27,399 bases of DNA. Origin: Monoglobus sp964442605. GTDB lineage: Bacteria > Bacillota > Clostridia > Monoglobales > Monoglobaceae. Each line of letters begins with the position of its first letter. Within the stretch, counting starts at the first letter, position 1. The position numbers and the translations under genes are program-made. Of this stretch, positions 14,486-22,783 are shown piece by piece. Below the pieces are notes generated by a model. The model saw only the letters and a program-made list of their open reading frames with translations. It did no database searches and was not told the DNA's origin. The stretch covers positions 1 through 27,399 of the forward strand of contig CAYTZR010000027.1 in the NCBI GenBank assembly GCA_964442605.1, read 5' to 3'.

Positions 14486-15235
14486 TTATTCATATTCCAC
14501 TACATTTACCCATCTTTCAAGGAATTCTCTTTCCTCCGGCTTTCCCTTTACCGATTGTGAAGCGGCAACAATAGGCATCCACTTTTGGACATACTGCTTT
14601 GCCGTGTCGCTCTTTTTGCAGAAGAGATTTAAATACTTGTTTGCAAGCTCCTCATTGCCGTTCAAGCAAAACAGCAAATATGTTCTTGCAACGTCAGCAC
14701 TGGCATTGCCTTGTGTTGCGTGAGACCAGTCGATTATATAATATGTGCCGTCCTCGGTGACTATTATATTACTCGGATTAAAGTCACCGTGACACAGCTT
14801 TGCGTGCTTAGGCATACTTTCAAGCCTGGTATGAAGCTCATATCTGACAGTTGCGTCAAAATCAGACTCGCTTATTTTTCTGTTCATCTTATCCTTCAGC
14901 TTATTGAGCAGCGGAACGGTTTCCTTGTTCATTCTTATTTGAAGATCAACAAATGCATCCAGATATTCATCCTCTTTATCGGGATTTTCAGCCATAAGCT
15001 GCGCCAGAGTTTTACCCTCAATAAATGTTGTTGCAATCACCCACTGACCGTCAATTTTAGAAACCTCCTGCAACGCGGGAATATTAAGGTCTGTCTCCTC
15101 AACTCTCGCTTGGTTTAAAGCTTCATTCAAAATATCGGCCTTTGAATAATTTAAATTAAATACCTTTAATACGTTTTTCCCGTCCTTATATATAATCTTA
15201 TCCGGTCTCTCGGCAAGAATTTTCTCATACTTCAT
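14486..15235 (-). CDS. APH/choline-kinase-fold phosphotransferase
   Basis: 249 residues with the aminoglycoside-phosphotransferase/choline-kinase fold. There is an N-terminal small lobe with K24 (VLKVF) and a TFIEGKTL hinge. The catalytic loop is CHGDFNPSNII (D151, N156), and IIDW (D169) supplies the metal-binding Asp. Family members phosphorylate small alcohols, sugars, choline, aminoglycosides or thiamine. The substrate here cannot be read from the sequence, and nothing points specifically to drug resistance. A GTG at 15244 overlaps the ribosome site AAAGGAG. ATG 15235, 8 bp after that site, is the better start. It lies 28 bp downstream of adhE with no terminator, so it is probably expressed with adhE. 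Confidence 0.85.
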   Translation of the reverse strand: MKYEKILAERPDKIIYKDGKNVLKVFNLNYSKADILNEALNQARVEETDLNIPALQEVSKIDGQWVIATTFIEGKTLAQLMAENPDKEDEYLDAFVDLQIRMNKETVPLLNKLKDKMNRKISESDFDATVRYELHTRLESMPKHAKLCHGDFNPSNIIVTEDGTYYIIDWSHATQGNASADVARTYLLFCLNGNEELANKYLNLFCKKSDTAKQYVQKWMPIVAASQSVKGKPEEREFLERWVNVVEYE

Positions 15236-15263
15236 TGTTTTCACTCCTTTATAAATATATAAA

Positions 15264-17861
15264 TTAATCCTTATTCCCTGTGTTGCCGTAATAAGCCTTT
15301 AAATACATTTCCTTAATCTCGCTCATCAGCGGATATCTCGGGTTTGCACCGGTGCACTGATCGTCAAACGCCTGTTCAACCATATCATCAAGTGTATCAA
15401 GAAAATACTTCTCATCAATACCGTAATCCCTGATCGTCTTTTTAATACCGATTTTATCCTTGAGGTCATTTACAGCCTTAATAAGGTTTTCAACCTTTTC
15501 TTCATCGGTTTCGCCGCCAAGATTCAGATAATCCGCAATCTCAGCATATCTTGCCATAGTATGAGGATGATCGTATTGTGAAAATGTGCCCATCTTTGTC
15601 GGAACTTCACTTGAGTTAAATCTGATAACCTCCTCCAGCATCAACGCGTTCGCGACGCCGTGCGGCAAATGATGGAAAGCGCCGAGCTTGTGTGCCATAG
15701 AGTGGCACACGCCCAGAAACGCGTTTGCAAACGCCATACCTGCCATTGTAGCGGCATTACCCATCTTCTCACGCGCAACCGGATCGTTTGCTCCGTTATC
15801 ATACGCTCCGGGAAGATATTCAAATATCATTTTTAGCGCTCGCAGCGCAAGCCCATCCGTATAATCGGTAGCCATAACGGAAGCGTATGCCTCAAGAGCG
15901 TGAGATACCGCGTCAATACCTGAAGCAGCGGTAAGTCCCTTGGGCGCGTTCATCATCATGTCCGCATCCACTATAGCCATATTCGGCATAAGCTCATAAT
16001 CCGCCAAAGGATATTTGACACCCGTCTCTCCGTCTGTGATAACCGCAAAAGGAGTAACCTCGCTGCCTGTTCCTGCAGATGTCGGAACCGCAACATACAT
16101 TGCCTTTTCACCCATCTTAGGGAAGGTATATACACGTTTACGTATGTCTATAAACCTCATCGCCATATCCATGAAGTCAGCCTCCGGGTGCTCATACAGA
16201 ACCCACATAATCTTTGCCGCATCCATAGCGCTTCCGCCTCCGATTGCTATTATACAATCAGGGGCAAACGCCGTCATTGCCTTAGCTCCCGCTTTAGCAC
16301 ACTCAAGCGTCGGGTCCGGAGCAACATCCGAAAACACACTGTACTTAATTCCCATTTCATCAAGCTTATTCGTAACGGGATTTGTATATCCGTTCTCATA
16401 TAGGAAGGTATCTGTAACAATAAACACCTTTTTCTTGCCCATATCTCCCAGTTCACGCAAAGCTACGGGCAGGCAGCCTTTCTTGAAATAAACCTTTTGC
16501 GGCGCTCTGAACCAAAGCATATTCTCTCTCCTCTCAGCAACGGTCTTAATGTTGATAAGGTGCTTAACACCAACGTTTTCAGATACCGAGTTTCCTCCCC
16601 ATGAACCGCAGCCCAGCGTCAGCGACGGAGCAAGGTCAAAGTTGTAGAGATCACCGATACCGCCGTGCGAGGAGGGTGTGTTTATCAAAATACGGCAGGT
16701 CTTCATGGCAGACTGGAATCTATCCAGCTTTTCGCGTTCACTTACAACGTTTAGATAAACGCTTGATGTATGACCGTATCCGCCATCTGCGATAAGCCGC
16801 TCCGCCTTTGCTATAGCATCGTCAAAATCCTCCGCCTTATACATTGCCAAAACGGGCGATAGCTTCTCGTGTGCGAATTCCTCGCTTATATCCACGCTCT
16901 CAACCTCGCCAATCAGGATTTTTGTGCTTTCGGGAACATCAACGCCCGCAAGCTTTGCGATACAATATGCGGACTGCCCCACAATTTTTGAATTGAGCGC
17001 ACCGTTAATTATTATCGTCTTTCTGACCTTGTTGATTTCATCATCCTTTAATATATAACAGCCTCTGTCGGCAAATTCCCGCTTAACCTTGTCATAAACC
17101 GATTTAAGAATGATAACCGACTGCTCAGACGCACAGATCATACCGTTATCGAAAGTCTTAGAGTGAATAATCGAGCTAACAGCCAAGAGGATATCTGCGC
17201 TGTCATCAATAATTGCTGGAGTGTTACCGGCTCCAACGCCCAAAGCGGGCTTGCCGGACGAATATGCCGCCTTAACCATACCCGGTCCGCCGGTTGCCAA
17301 AATTGTGTCAGCCTCTTTCATCAAGGTATTTGTAAGCTCCAATGACGGCACATCTATCCAAGAAACTATTCCCTCGGGAGCTCCCGCTTCCACCGCCGCC
17401 TCATATACAATGCGCGCCGCCTCAATTGTGCAGTTCTTCGCTCTCGGATGCGGACTTATAATGATACCGTTTCTTGTCTTTAATGAAATAAGTACCTTAA
17501 ATATCGCGGTTGACGTTGGGTTAGTTGTAGGAATTACCGCGGCAATCAAGCCTATAGGCTCCGCAATTCTCTTGGTGCCGAAAGACGCATCCTCCTCAAT
17601 CACACCGCATGTCTTTGTATTTTTGTATTTATTATAAATATACTCAGCAGCATAGTTGTTCTTGATAACCTTATCCTCAACGATGCCCATACCGGTCTCA
17701 CTGACCGCCTGTTTTGCCAGAGGTATTCTCTGCTTGTTCGCGGCTATCGCGGCAGCCTTAAAGATTGAATCAACCTGCTCCTGCGAAAATTTTGCGAACT
17801 CCCGCTGTGCGCTTCTCACTTTTTTGATTTCCTGTTCAAGCTCTTGAACCGTACTTACCAT
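15264..17861 (-). CDS. adhE: Bifunctional acetaldehyde-CoA/alcohol dehydrogenase AdhE
   Basis: 865 residues, a typical AdhE. The N-terminal aldehyde dehydrogenase domain (about 1-440) reduces acetyl-CoA to acetaldehyde with NADH. It shows IPTTNPTSTAIFK and the catalytic Cys243 in FDNGMICASEQS. The C-terminal iron-dependent alcohol dehydrogenase domain (about 455-865) reduces acetaldehyde to ethanol. It shows the NADH-binding IAIGGGSAMDAAK and the metal-binding region SGIDAVSHALEAY and VCHSMAHKLGAFHHLPHG. The enzyme is cytoplasmic and forms spirosome filaments in characterised species. ATG 17861 follows GAGGAGA. The promoter lies about 150 bp upstream and is overlapped by Rex-like palindromes, so expression is probably high when NADH/NAD+ is high. 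Confidence 0.97.
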   Translation of the reverse strand: MVSTVQELEQEIKKVRSAQREFAKFSQEQVDSIFKAAAIAANKQRIPLAKQAVSETGMGIVEDKVIKNNYAAEYIYNKYKNTKTCGVIEEDASFGTKRIAEPIGLIAAVIPTTNPTSTAIFKVLISLKTRNGIIISPHPRAKNCTIEAARIVYEAAVEAGAPEGIVSWIDVPSLELTNTLMKEADTILATGGPGMVKAAYSSGKPALGVGAGNTPAIIDDSADILLAVSSIIHSKTFDNGMICASEQSVIILKSVYDKVKREFADRGCYILKDDEINKVRKTIIINGALNSKIVGQSAYCIAKLAGVDVPESTKILIGEVESVDISEEFAHEKLSPVLAMYKAEDFDDAIAKAERLIADGGYGHTSSVYLNVVSEREKLDRFQSAMKTCRILINTPSSHGGIGDLYNFDLAPSLTLGCGSWGGNSVSENVGVKHLINIKTVAERRENMLWFRAPQKVYFKKGCLPVALRELGDMGKKKVFIVTDTFLYENGYTNPVTNKLDEMGIKYSVFSDVAPDPTLECAKAGAKAMTAFAPDCIIAIGGGSAMDAAKIMWVLYEHPEADFMDMAMRFIDIRKRVYTFPKMGEKAMYVAVPTSAGTGSEVTPFAVITDGETGVKYPLADYELMPNMAIVDADMMMNAPKGLTAASGIDAVSHALEAYASVMATDYTDGLALRALKMIFEYLPGAYDNGANDPVAREKMGNAATMAGMAFANAFLGVCHSMAHKLGAFHHLPHGVANALMLEEVIRFNSSEVPTKMGTFSQYDHPHTMARYAEIADYLNLGGETDEEKVENLIKAVNDLKDKIGIKKTIRDYGIDEKYFLDTLDDMVEQAFDDQCTGANPRYPLMSEIKEMYLKAYYGNTGNKD

Positions 17862-17977
17862 AAGTAAAAATCTCCTCTCAACTGTATTGCATTTGTTTAT
17901 ACATAATTTGTAAAGTATTTTGGCAATTTATGCATATATTACGTAAAAATATATTTGCATGGATAAATGCCTAATGA

Positions 17978-17995
17978 TTGTTAAAAGTTTATCAA
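17978..17995 (-). promoter_or_regulatory. Rex-like operator 1 in adhE leader
   Basis: TTGTTAAAAGTTTATCAA matches the clostridial Rex pattern TTGTTAA-N4-TTAACAA with one mismatch. It lies about 10-27 bp downstream of the predicted transcript start, a position suited to a roadblock or repression. Confidence 0.65.
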
Positions 17996-18011
17996 TCTCA
18001 TTACATTACTT

Positions 18012-18040
18012 ATTATACACGGTTGTTAAATATTTGTCAA
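18012..18040 (-). promoter_or_regulatory. Predicted adhE promoter
   Basis: Minus-strand TTGACA (18040-18035), 17-bp spacer, TATAAT (18017-18012): a consensus sigma-A promoter. The transcript would start near 18005, leaving a leader of about 145 nt. Confidence 0.88.
18023..18040 (-). promoter_or_regulatory. Rex-like operator 2 overlapping the adhE -35
   Basis: On the minus strand TTGACAAATATTTAACAA: one half-site is perfect (TTAACAA) and the other is TTGACAA. The site coincides with the -35 hexamer and part of the spacer, so a bound repressor would block RNA polymerase. Confidence 0.65.
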
Positions 18041-18093
18041 TCTCTTTGTTGGGTATAAAGTACACAAAAATTTAAAAGTCCCTACATAATAGT

Positions 18094-18111
18094 TTGTTAA
18101 TTTTTTAACAT
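18094..18111 (-). promoter_or_regulatory. Rex-like operator 3 upstream of adhE promoter
   Basis: TTGTTAATTTTTTAACAT matches TTGTTAA-N4-TTAACAA at all but the last base. It lies about 55 bp upstream of the -35. The remaining DNA from 18112 to 18284 is AT-rich, and I see no gene in it. Confidence 0.65.
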
Positions 18112-18284
18112 GCGGTTCAAAACATGTAATTCTAATTCAAACAATAATAAAAATATTCTTCACATAAAGATTGCCTATTAACAAGGTATCGGTGTTGTCT
18201 TTGATATATGCACAAAGAAGCTCCGGAAACGCGTAATAATATTTTTGAAATAATATAAATAATAAATAATAGAAAATAGTATTA

Positions 18285-18326
18285 TAATAAAAACCCGAAT
18301 TACGTCAAATGACATAATTCGGGTTT
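18285..18326 (-). terminator. Intrinsic terminator of tRNA-Leu
   Basis: Immediately after the tRNA CCA, minus strand, a 17-bp arm (18326-18310) pairs with 18307-18291 with a single mismatch. The stem includes AAACCCGAATTA. It is followed by TTTTTATTATAA. Confidence 0.88.
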
Positions 18327-18411
18327 TGGTGCGGGTAAGAGGACTTGAACCTCCACGTCTGCTGACACTAGAACCTAAATCTAGCGCGTCTGCCAATTCC
18401 GCCATACCCGC
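18327..18411 (-). tRNA. tRNA-Leu, anticodon UAG
   Basis: The acceptor stem GCGGGTA/TACCCGC is complete, with discriminator A and encoded CCA (18329-18327). The anticodon stem CTAGA/TCTAG closes the loop TTTAGGT, giving anticodon TAG (reads CUN leucine codons). A long variable arm (TGTCAGCAGACG region) and T-arm GGTTCAAGTCC make it a class II tRNA. Length is 85 nt with CCA. It is a single-gene unit with its own promoter and terminator. Confidence 0.95.
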
Positions 18412-18422
18412 CGGACTTTGGT

Positions 18423-18451
18423 ATTATACCAAATTAATTCAAATTTGTCAA
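18423..18451 (-). promoter_or_regulatory. Predicted tRNA-Leu promoter
   Basis: Minus-strand TTGACA (18451-18446), 17-bp spacer, TATAAT (18428-18423), ending 11 bp before the tRNA 5' end. A full consensus promoter, as expected for a stable RNA. Confidence 0.9.
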
Positions 18452-18491
18452 CAGAATTTTCCGTTCAAATTCACACCGCGTATAATCGTTA

Positions 18492-20588
18492 TTACTTATC
18501 ATTTTTAACAAAATCAGATTTAGCTTTCAAAAGCGGCTTCATGCTGTGCGCGCTTATGAGCATAGTTGACGCGTTATGCAAAAGCGAGGATACAGATGGA
18601 GTAATAAATCCGCCCAGTCCCAGCAAAATCAACGCGGAATTGAACGCAACAATAAAGCCATAATTATGCGTTATTCTGCTCATCAGCTTATCGCTTAATT
18701 CACGCATGAGAGCCAAATCCCTCAAATCGCCCGACAAAAGCGTAATATCCGCAACCTCTCTCGCCAAATCGGACGAGTCCTTCATCGCGACCGAAACATC
18801 ACTCAGCGCAAGCGCGGGAGAGTCGTTTATTCCGTCCCCGACCATAATTACGGTTCTGCCTTCATCTTTTAGCTCGGAAACAATTCTTGCCTTATCCTCC
18901 GGCAATACCTGAGCTTTAAATCGGTCAATTTTGAGCATATCAGCCGTTCTCACTGCGGCGCTGATATGATCGCCTGTAAGCATCATTACATTACTTATAC
19001 CTTTGTCCTTCAGCATCTTGACCGCTTCTGCCGCTTCGATACGCGGCGGATCGCTTATGCATATAACCCCTGCGGGCTTCCCGGCAATCGCGAGATAGAT
19101 TGTTGAATAACCTGCAGACTCTCTTTCAATAATTTTGCGTTGCTCATCAGAGAGAGGAACTCCCTCATCCTCAACAACAAAATGCTCGCTCCCGATTATT
19201 GTGCGCTCTCCGTGCAGTGAAGTAACTATGCCATGGGCTACAACATACTCAACATCCGCATGCTCCTCCTCGTGGTGCAAGCCCTTAGCCATCGCGGCTT
19301 CAACAACGGCTTTGGCAACACTATGCGGAAAATGCTCCTCAAGACAAGCCGATATTCTCAAAACATCATCCTCGGAATATTCCCCGAAAGCTAATACTTT
19401 TTCCACAACAGGACACGCATTTGTAAGCGTTCCCGTCTTATCAAACACAATGGTATCCGCGTTCGCAAAGCTCTCTAAGTGCTTGCCGCCCTTTACTACA
19501 AAGCCGTGCACCGACGCCTCCCGCATCGCACTGATTACACTTATCGGAGTAGCAAGCTTTATCGCGCAGGAATAATCAACCATAAGCGCCGATAACGCCT
19601 TGGTAATATTTCGTGTAAATAAATATGTAAGGGCAGAAAACGCAAGACTATACGGAACAATCCTATCCGCCATTTTTTCAGCCTTCGACTGTACATCGGC
19701 TTTGAGATTTTCGCCGCTTTCTATTAAATCTACAATATGCGAAATACGAGTATCATCCGCGGCTGACAAAACAGACACCACAATAGAGCCTTCTTCAACC
19801 ACCGTGCCCGCATATACAGTCGCACCATCCTTTTTCAGAACCGGAAGCGGCTCTCCTGTCATAGAAGCCTCATTCACGGTTGCCTGTCCGGCTACCACGG
19901 TACCGTCAACCGCTATCATACCACCGTCACGAAAGATGACACGGTCACCCTTTTGTATCTTAGATATACTAATCTTAACCGGCTTATCATCGGTTTCTTT
20001 CCATACAGTATCAACCTTAAGCGACAAGCTCTCCGCAAGCGCATTCTTTGTCCGTTTTCTTGTATACTCCTCCAAAAGCGCGGATATTCCCAGCAAAAAT
20101 AAAATAGAGTTAACCTCGCTGTACATCTTTTGTGACAACGCTGCGCCGACAGCAGCTCCATCAAGCAGCGCAACATCGGCTCTTAAAGCAAACAAGCTCT
20201 TTAAAGCGTTTTTTATATACGGAAATGCTCTTACATAAGTAATCACAAGCCGTATTGGAGCGGGAACAAAATTTCGCATAATTATACGGCGAACTATTAT
20301 TTTTGATAACTCTTTTTTAAATTCATCCGCGATTATATTGCTCTCAGAAGGTATCTCGGCTATATCACGAACTTTCAAAGATGCAATATAATCAAGCAGC
20401 TCCGCTTTATTATTCGTATCATACTTCACCAAAATTCCGCCGTTTACGCTTGAAGCTTTTGCCGTGTAGACATACTTCCTCTCTTCAAGCAGCTCCGCAA
20501 GCGGTTTCTCTTGGTCTCTGTTAAAATAACCGCCGCCGCATCTCAATCTGATACGGCCGCATGTATCGTGTATAATTTTAAACTTCAT
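18492..20588 (-). CDS. P1B-type heavy-metal-transporting ATPase with SCA in place of CPC
   Basis: 698 residues. An atypical N-terminal region (1-75) resembles a degenerate metal-binding domain and lacks CxxC. Membrane helices follow at about 105-175, then the actuator with TGEP (244-247). The ion-path helix carries YSCAIKLATP (339-348). The phosphorylation site is D383 in DKTGT, an HP-type motif is in HFPHS (419-423), TGD is at 538-540 and GDGIND at 584-589. The C-terminal helix has HNASTMLISA. The P1B order and HNAS...S ending are clear, but the usual CPC/SPC/TPC ion motif reads SCA, so the metal cannot be assigned by rule. The start overlaps the upstream DUF6110-like gene by 11 bp, so the two are translated together. 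It exports or imports a transition metal at the membrane. Confidence 0.92.
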   Translation of the reverse strand: MKFKIIHDTCGRIRLRCGGGYFNRDQEKPLAELLEERKYVYTAKASSVNGGILVKYDTNNKAELLDYIASLKVRDIAEIPSESNIIADEFKKELSKIIVRRIIMRNFVPAPIRLVITYVRAFPYIKNALKSLFALRADVALLDGAAVGAALSQKMYSEVNSILFLLGISALLEEYTRKRTKNALAESLSLKVDTVWKETDDKPVKISISKIQKGDRVIFRDGGMIAVDGTVVAGQATVNEASMTGEPLPVLKKDGATVYAGTVVEEGSIVVSVLSAADDTRISHIVDLIESGENLKADVQSKAEKMADRIVPYSLAFSALTYLFTRNITKALSALMVDYSCAIKLATPISVISAMREASVHGFVVKGGKHLESFANADTIVFDKTGTLTNACPVVEKVLAFGEYSEDDVLRISACLEEHFPHSVAKAVVEAAMAKGLHHEEEHADVEYVVAHGIVTSLHGERTIIGSEHFVVEDEGVPLSDEQRKIIERESAGYSTIYLAIAGKPAGVICISDPPRIEAAEAVKMLKDKGISNVMMLTGDHISAAVRTADMLKIDRFKAQVLPEDKARIVSELKDEGRTVIMVGDGINDSPALALSDVSVAMKDSSDLAREVADITLLSGDLRDLALMRELSDKLMSRITHNYGFIVAFNSALILLGLGGFITPSVSSLLHNASTMLISAHSMKPLLKAKSDFVKNDK

Positions 20589-20832
20589 CAGACACAGCTT
20601 CTTCGTCTTTATTCAGCTTGTTCTTAGCCTCGTAGCAAAGATCCTCGGCATCCTCTTTCACGTTCTGTAAAGTCTCCCGAACATCCTGATACAGTCTCAT
20701 TCCCTCAGCTAACCCCGATACGCAGGTCTTGCGTGTTTTTTCGCTCTTTAAAATCTTCTTGACAACAGGTACAGCTGCCGCTCCCGCCGCAAAACACAGC
20801 ACTCTGCAATCCTTTAATTTCTCTAAAATCAT
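20578..20832 (-). CDS. DUF6110-like small protein paired with P-type ATPase
   Basis: 84 residues from ATG 20832. This start is preferred over GTG 20850 because AGGAGA lies about 7 bp before it. A short hydrophobic segment near the N terminus (VLCFAAGAAAVPVV) could be a membrane anchor. It is followed by a charged helix (YQDVRETLQNVKEDAEDLCYEAKNKL pattern, described here in parts: YQDVRETLQ, VKEDAEDLCYEAK). This shape and its position just before a P1B ATPase gene match my recollection of DUF6110 proteins, and the family assignment is tentative. The 3' end overlaps the ATPase gene by 11 bp. Likely an accessory factor of the transporter. Confidence 0.65.
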   Translation of the reverse strand: MILEKLKDCRVLCFAAGAAAVPVVKKILKSEKTRKTCVSGLAEGMRLYQDVRETLQNVKEDAEDLCYEAKNKLNKDEEAVSDEV

Positions 20833-20884
20833 GACAATTCTCCTATTCACAAAAATTAAATCTAAAATATCTTATCTGCTCACA

Positions 20885-20913
20885 ATTATATCATTTTATT
20901 TTTTATATGTCAA
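20885..20913 (-). promoter_or_regulatory. Predicted promoter of DUF6110-like/P-type ATPase operon
   Basis: Minus-strand TTGACA (20913-20908), 17-bp spacer, TATAAT (20890-20885). The transcript would start near 20878, about 45 nt before ATG 20832. Confidence 0.85.
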
Positions 20914-20940
20914 TGCGAAATTGTTAATTTTTTGTCATTT

Positions 20941-20982
20941 TAAAAAATAACCGGGGCACACAAAAGTGTGCCTCCGGGTTTT
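20941..20982 (-). terminator. Intrinsic terminator of ABC transporter operon
   Basis: On the minus strand CCCGGAGGCACAC pairs with GTGTGCCCCGG around TTTT, with a small bulge. It is followed by TTATTTTTT. It lies just after the stop of the ABC ATPase gene. Confidence 0.85.
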
Positions 20983-20986
20983 AAAA

Positions 20987-21781
20987 TCAATTCAAAAGGG
21001 CGCGGTCATTCGCAAATTCCTCACCGCTCAAATCACTGAACTTTCTAAGCAAATCATCAACGGTAAGAGCCTTCTTTTCCTCACCGCTGACACTGTATAT
21101 TATACGCCCTTCATGCATCATTATAAGTTTATTGCCATGAGTAATGGCATCCTTCATGTTATGAGTAATCATCATTGTAGTAAGATTTTCATCTTCAATA
21201 AATTTCTCAGACAAATTCAGTACTGTTTCGGCGGTTTTAGGGTCAAGCGCCGCAGTATGCTCGTCCAAAAGCAATAGCTTAGGCTTGCGCATAACCGCCA
21301 TAAGAAGCGTCAGAGCTTGCCTCTGTCCGCCGGAAAGCAAACCAACCTTACCCGAAAGTCTGTTCTCAAGACCCAGTCCAAGCTGCGAAAGCATTTCCTT
21401 ATACATTACGCGCTCTTTATTCGTTATCGCCCATTTAAGACCGCGAGTCTTGCCTCTGCGATAAGCAAGAGATATATTTTCCTCTATCCACATATCAGCC
21501 GCGGTACCCATCATGGGATCCTGAAACACACGACCGAGATATTTTGCCCTTTTATGCTCGGGAAGCTTTGTAACATCCTCTCCGTCTATAACTATGCTTC
21601 CGCTGTCCACACGGAATACTCCGCATATACTGTTCAAAAGGGTTGATTTTCCAGCTCCGTTGCCCCCGATTATGGTTACAAAATCTCCCTCATTCAACTC
21701 GAGGTCAACACCGTTTAGAGCGCACTTCTCGTTTACGGTGCCTTTATTAAACGTTTTATAAATACCGTTAACCTTAAGCAT
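20987..21781 (-). CDS. ABC transporter ATP-binding protein (TrpZ-like)
   Basis: 264 residues. A complete ABC ATPase: Walker A GGNGAGKST (39-47), Q-loop VFQDP (Q87), signature LSGGQ (149-153), Walker B LLLLDE (169-174) and H-loop ITHNM near 205. It powers import by the permease and lipoprotein encoded just upstream. ATG 21781 overlaps the permease stop as TGATG, so translation is coupled. The sequence style (KLPEHKRAKYLGRVFQDP, MMGTAADMWIEENI) is that of ATPases paired with PF04392-type binding proteins, such as the tryptophan importer TrpXYZ. The substrate is not proven. Confidence 0.92.
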   Translation of the reverse strand: MLKVNGIYKTFNKGTVNEKCALNGVDLELNEGDFVTIIGGNGAGKSTLLNSICGVFRVDSGSIVIDGEDVTKLPEHKRAKYLGRVFQDPMMGTAADMWIEENISLAYRRGKTRGLKWAITNKERVMYKEMLSQLGLGLENRLSGKVGLLSGGQRQALTLLMAVMRKPKLLLLDEHTAALDPKTAETVLNLSEKFIEDENLTTMMITHNMKDAITHGNKLIMMHEGRIIYSVSGEEKKALTVDDLLRKFSDLSGEEFANDRALLN

Positions 21782-22677
21782 CAGGAACCCTCCTTTGTCG
21801 TTCTCTTTTCGGATATCTTACGCTTCCAGTACGGGATGCCAAGGAATACGGCAACAACCAATGCCGAGAACATTTTTAAATCATTCGCGTTAAGTCCCGC
21901 TTTAAGCACAAGAGTTATTACAATATAGTAAATAATACCTCCGACAACCGCCGCAAGAAGCTTTAGTGCAAAGTTTTTGAACACCTTTCCCAAAATAACC
22001 TCTCCGATAATAACTGCCGCAAGACCGATTACGATTGCTCCGCGTCCCATATTAATATCGGCAAATCCTTGATACTGTGCAAGCAGCGCGCCCGATGCGG
22101 CAACAATACCGTTCGAAATCACAAGACCGATTATTTTATTTGTGTCGGTATTGATACCGTTAGCCCTCGCCATGTTTGGATTGCAACCGGTCGCGCGAAG
22201 GGAATGACCCAGCTCCGTGCCGAAAAACCAGTATAAAACAGCAATTAAAATTATAACGAATATAACTCCGACAATGATTGCGCCGGATATATTCCTAAGC
22301 GAAAGCATAATATTATATTTTTCCACCGATAATGGCAGATTTGCCTTTTGTGACATAATTCTCAGATTTACCGAATACAATATCAACTGCGTCAATATAC
22401 CGGCAAGAATTGCGGGTATTCCGAATTTTGTATGAAAAATCCCCGTCAACAGACCCGCTAAACAACCGGCAATAATCGCTATAAGCATAGCTAAGTACAT
22501 GTTCATTCCTGCCGTTATACACACAACCATTGTCGCTCCACCGGTTGCCATAGTTCCGTCAACGGTAAGATCCGCAACATCCAGTATCCTGAAGGTTATG
22601 TAAACGCCGATTGCCATAATGCCCCAAATTATGCCCTGAGCGATGGCTCCGGGCAATGAATTTAAAAATCCCAGCAT
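21781..22677 (-). CDS. ABC transporter permease (TrpY-like, branched-chain-amino-acid permease family)
   Basis: 298 residues with about eight hydrophobic segments. It begins with a family-typical GIIWGIMAIGVYITFRILDVADLTVDG region (in parts: GIIWGIMAIGVYITFR, ILDVADLTVDG). The cytoplasmic coupling loop GHSLRATGCNPNMARANGI lies near 157-175. This is a single permease that would work as a homodimer with the downstream ATPase. The ribosome site is weak (GGAAGGGCGGAAATGAAAG before ATG 22677), and two hairpins precede it, so output may be lower than for the binding protein. The solute is probably an amino acid such as tryptophan, by similarity of the three-gene set. Confidence 0.9.
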   Translation of the reverse strand: MLGFLNSLPGAIAQGIIWGIMAIGVYITFRILDVADLTVDGTMATGGATMVVCITAGMNMYLAMLIAIIAGCLAGLLTGIFHTKFGIPAILAGILTQLILYSVNLRIMSQKANLPLSVEKYNIMLSLRNISGAIIVGVIFVIILIAVLYWFFGTELGHSLRATGCNPNMARANGINTDTNKIIGLVISNGIVAASGALLAQYQGFADINMGRGAIVIGLAAVIIGEVILGKVFKNFALKLLAAVVGGIIYYIVITLVLKAGLNANDLKMFSALVVAVFLGIPYWKRKISEKRTTKEGS

Positions 22678-22696
22678 CTTTCATTTCCGCCCTTCC

Positions 22697-22749
22697 GTAC
22701 CGCGAAAAAATACGGTACAAATCTATTTTCAACGGGGCTCATCGCCCCG
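22697..22749 (-). promoter_or_regulatory. Two intercistronic hairpins between binding-protein and permease genes
   Basis: CGGGGC (22733-22738) pairs with GCCCCG (22744-22749) around a 5-nt loop. GTACCG (22697-22702) pairs with CGGTAC (22713-22718) around a 10-nt loop. Read on the minus strand, the GC-rich hairpin comes first, about 35 nt after the binding-protein stop, and is followed by TTGAAAATAG with no real T-run. It is better suited to mRNA protection or partial termination than to full termination. Confidence 0.65.
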
Positions 22750-22783
22750 CCGGAAATAAACAACAAAATTTAAAATATCAGAT

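Noticed and set aside
18178..18405. Minus-strand ORF of 75 codons beginning MAELADALDLGSS
   Set aside because: It is the well-known false ORF produced by translating a tRNA-Leu gene. The region is tRNA plus terminator.
18326..18508. Plus-strand ORF beginning MVRVRGLEPPRLL
   Set aside because: Antisense reading of the same tRNA-Leu, also a familiar false annotation.
19600..20238. 212-codon plus-strand ORF
   Set aside because: Antisense to the P-type ATPase with Ser/Thr-rich shadow composition and no family features.
20921..20938. TTGTTAATTTTTTGTCAT, a Rex-like palindrome upstream of the P-type ATPase promoter
   Set aside because: Only one half-site is good, and the DNA is AT-rich, so such matches are expected by chance. 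It was not called as an operator.
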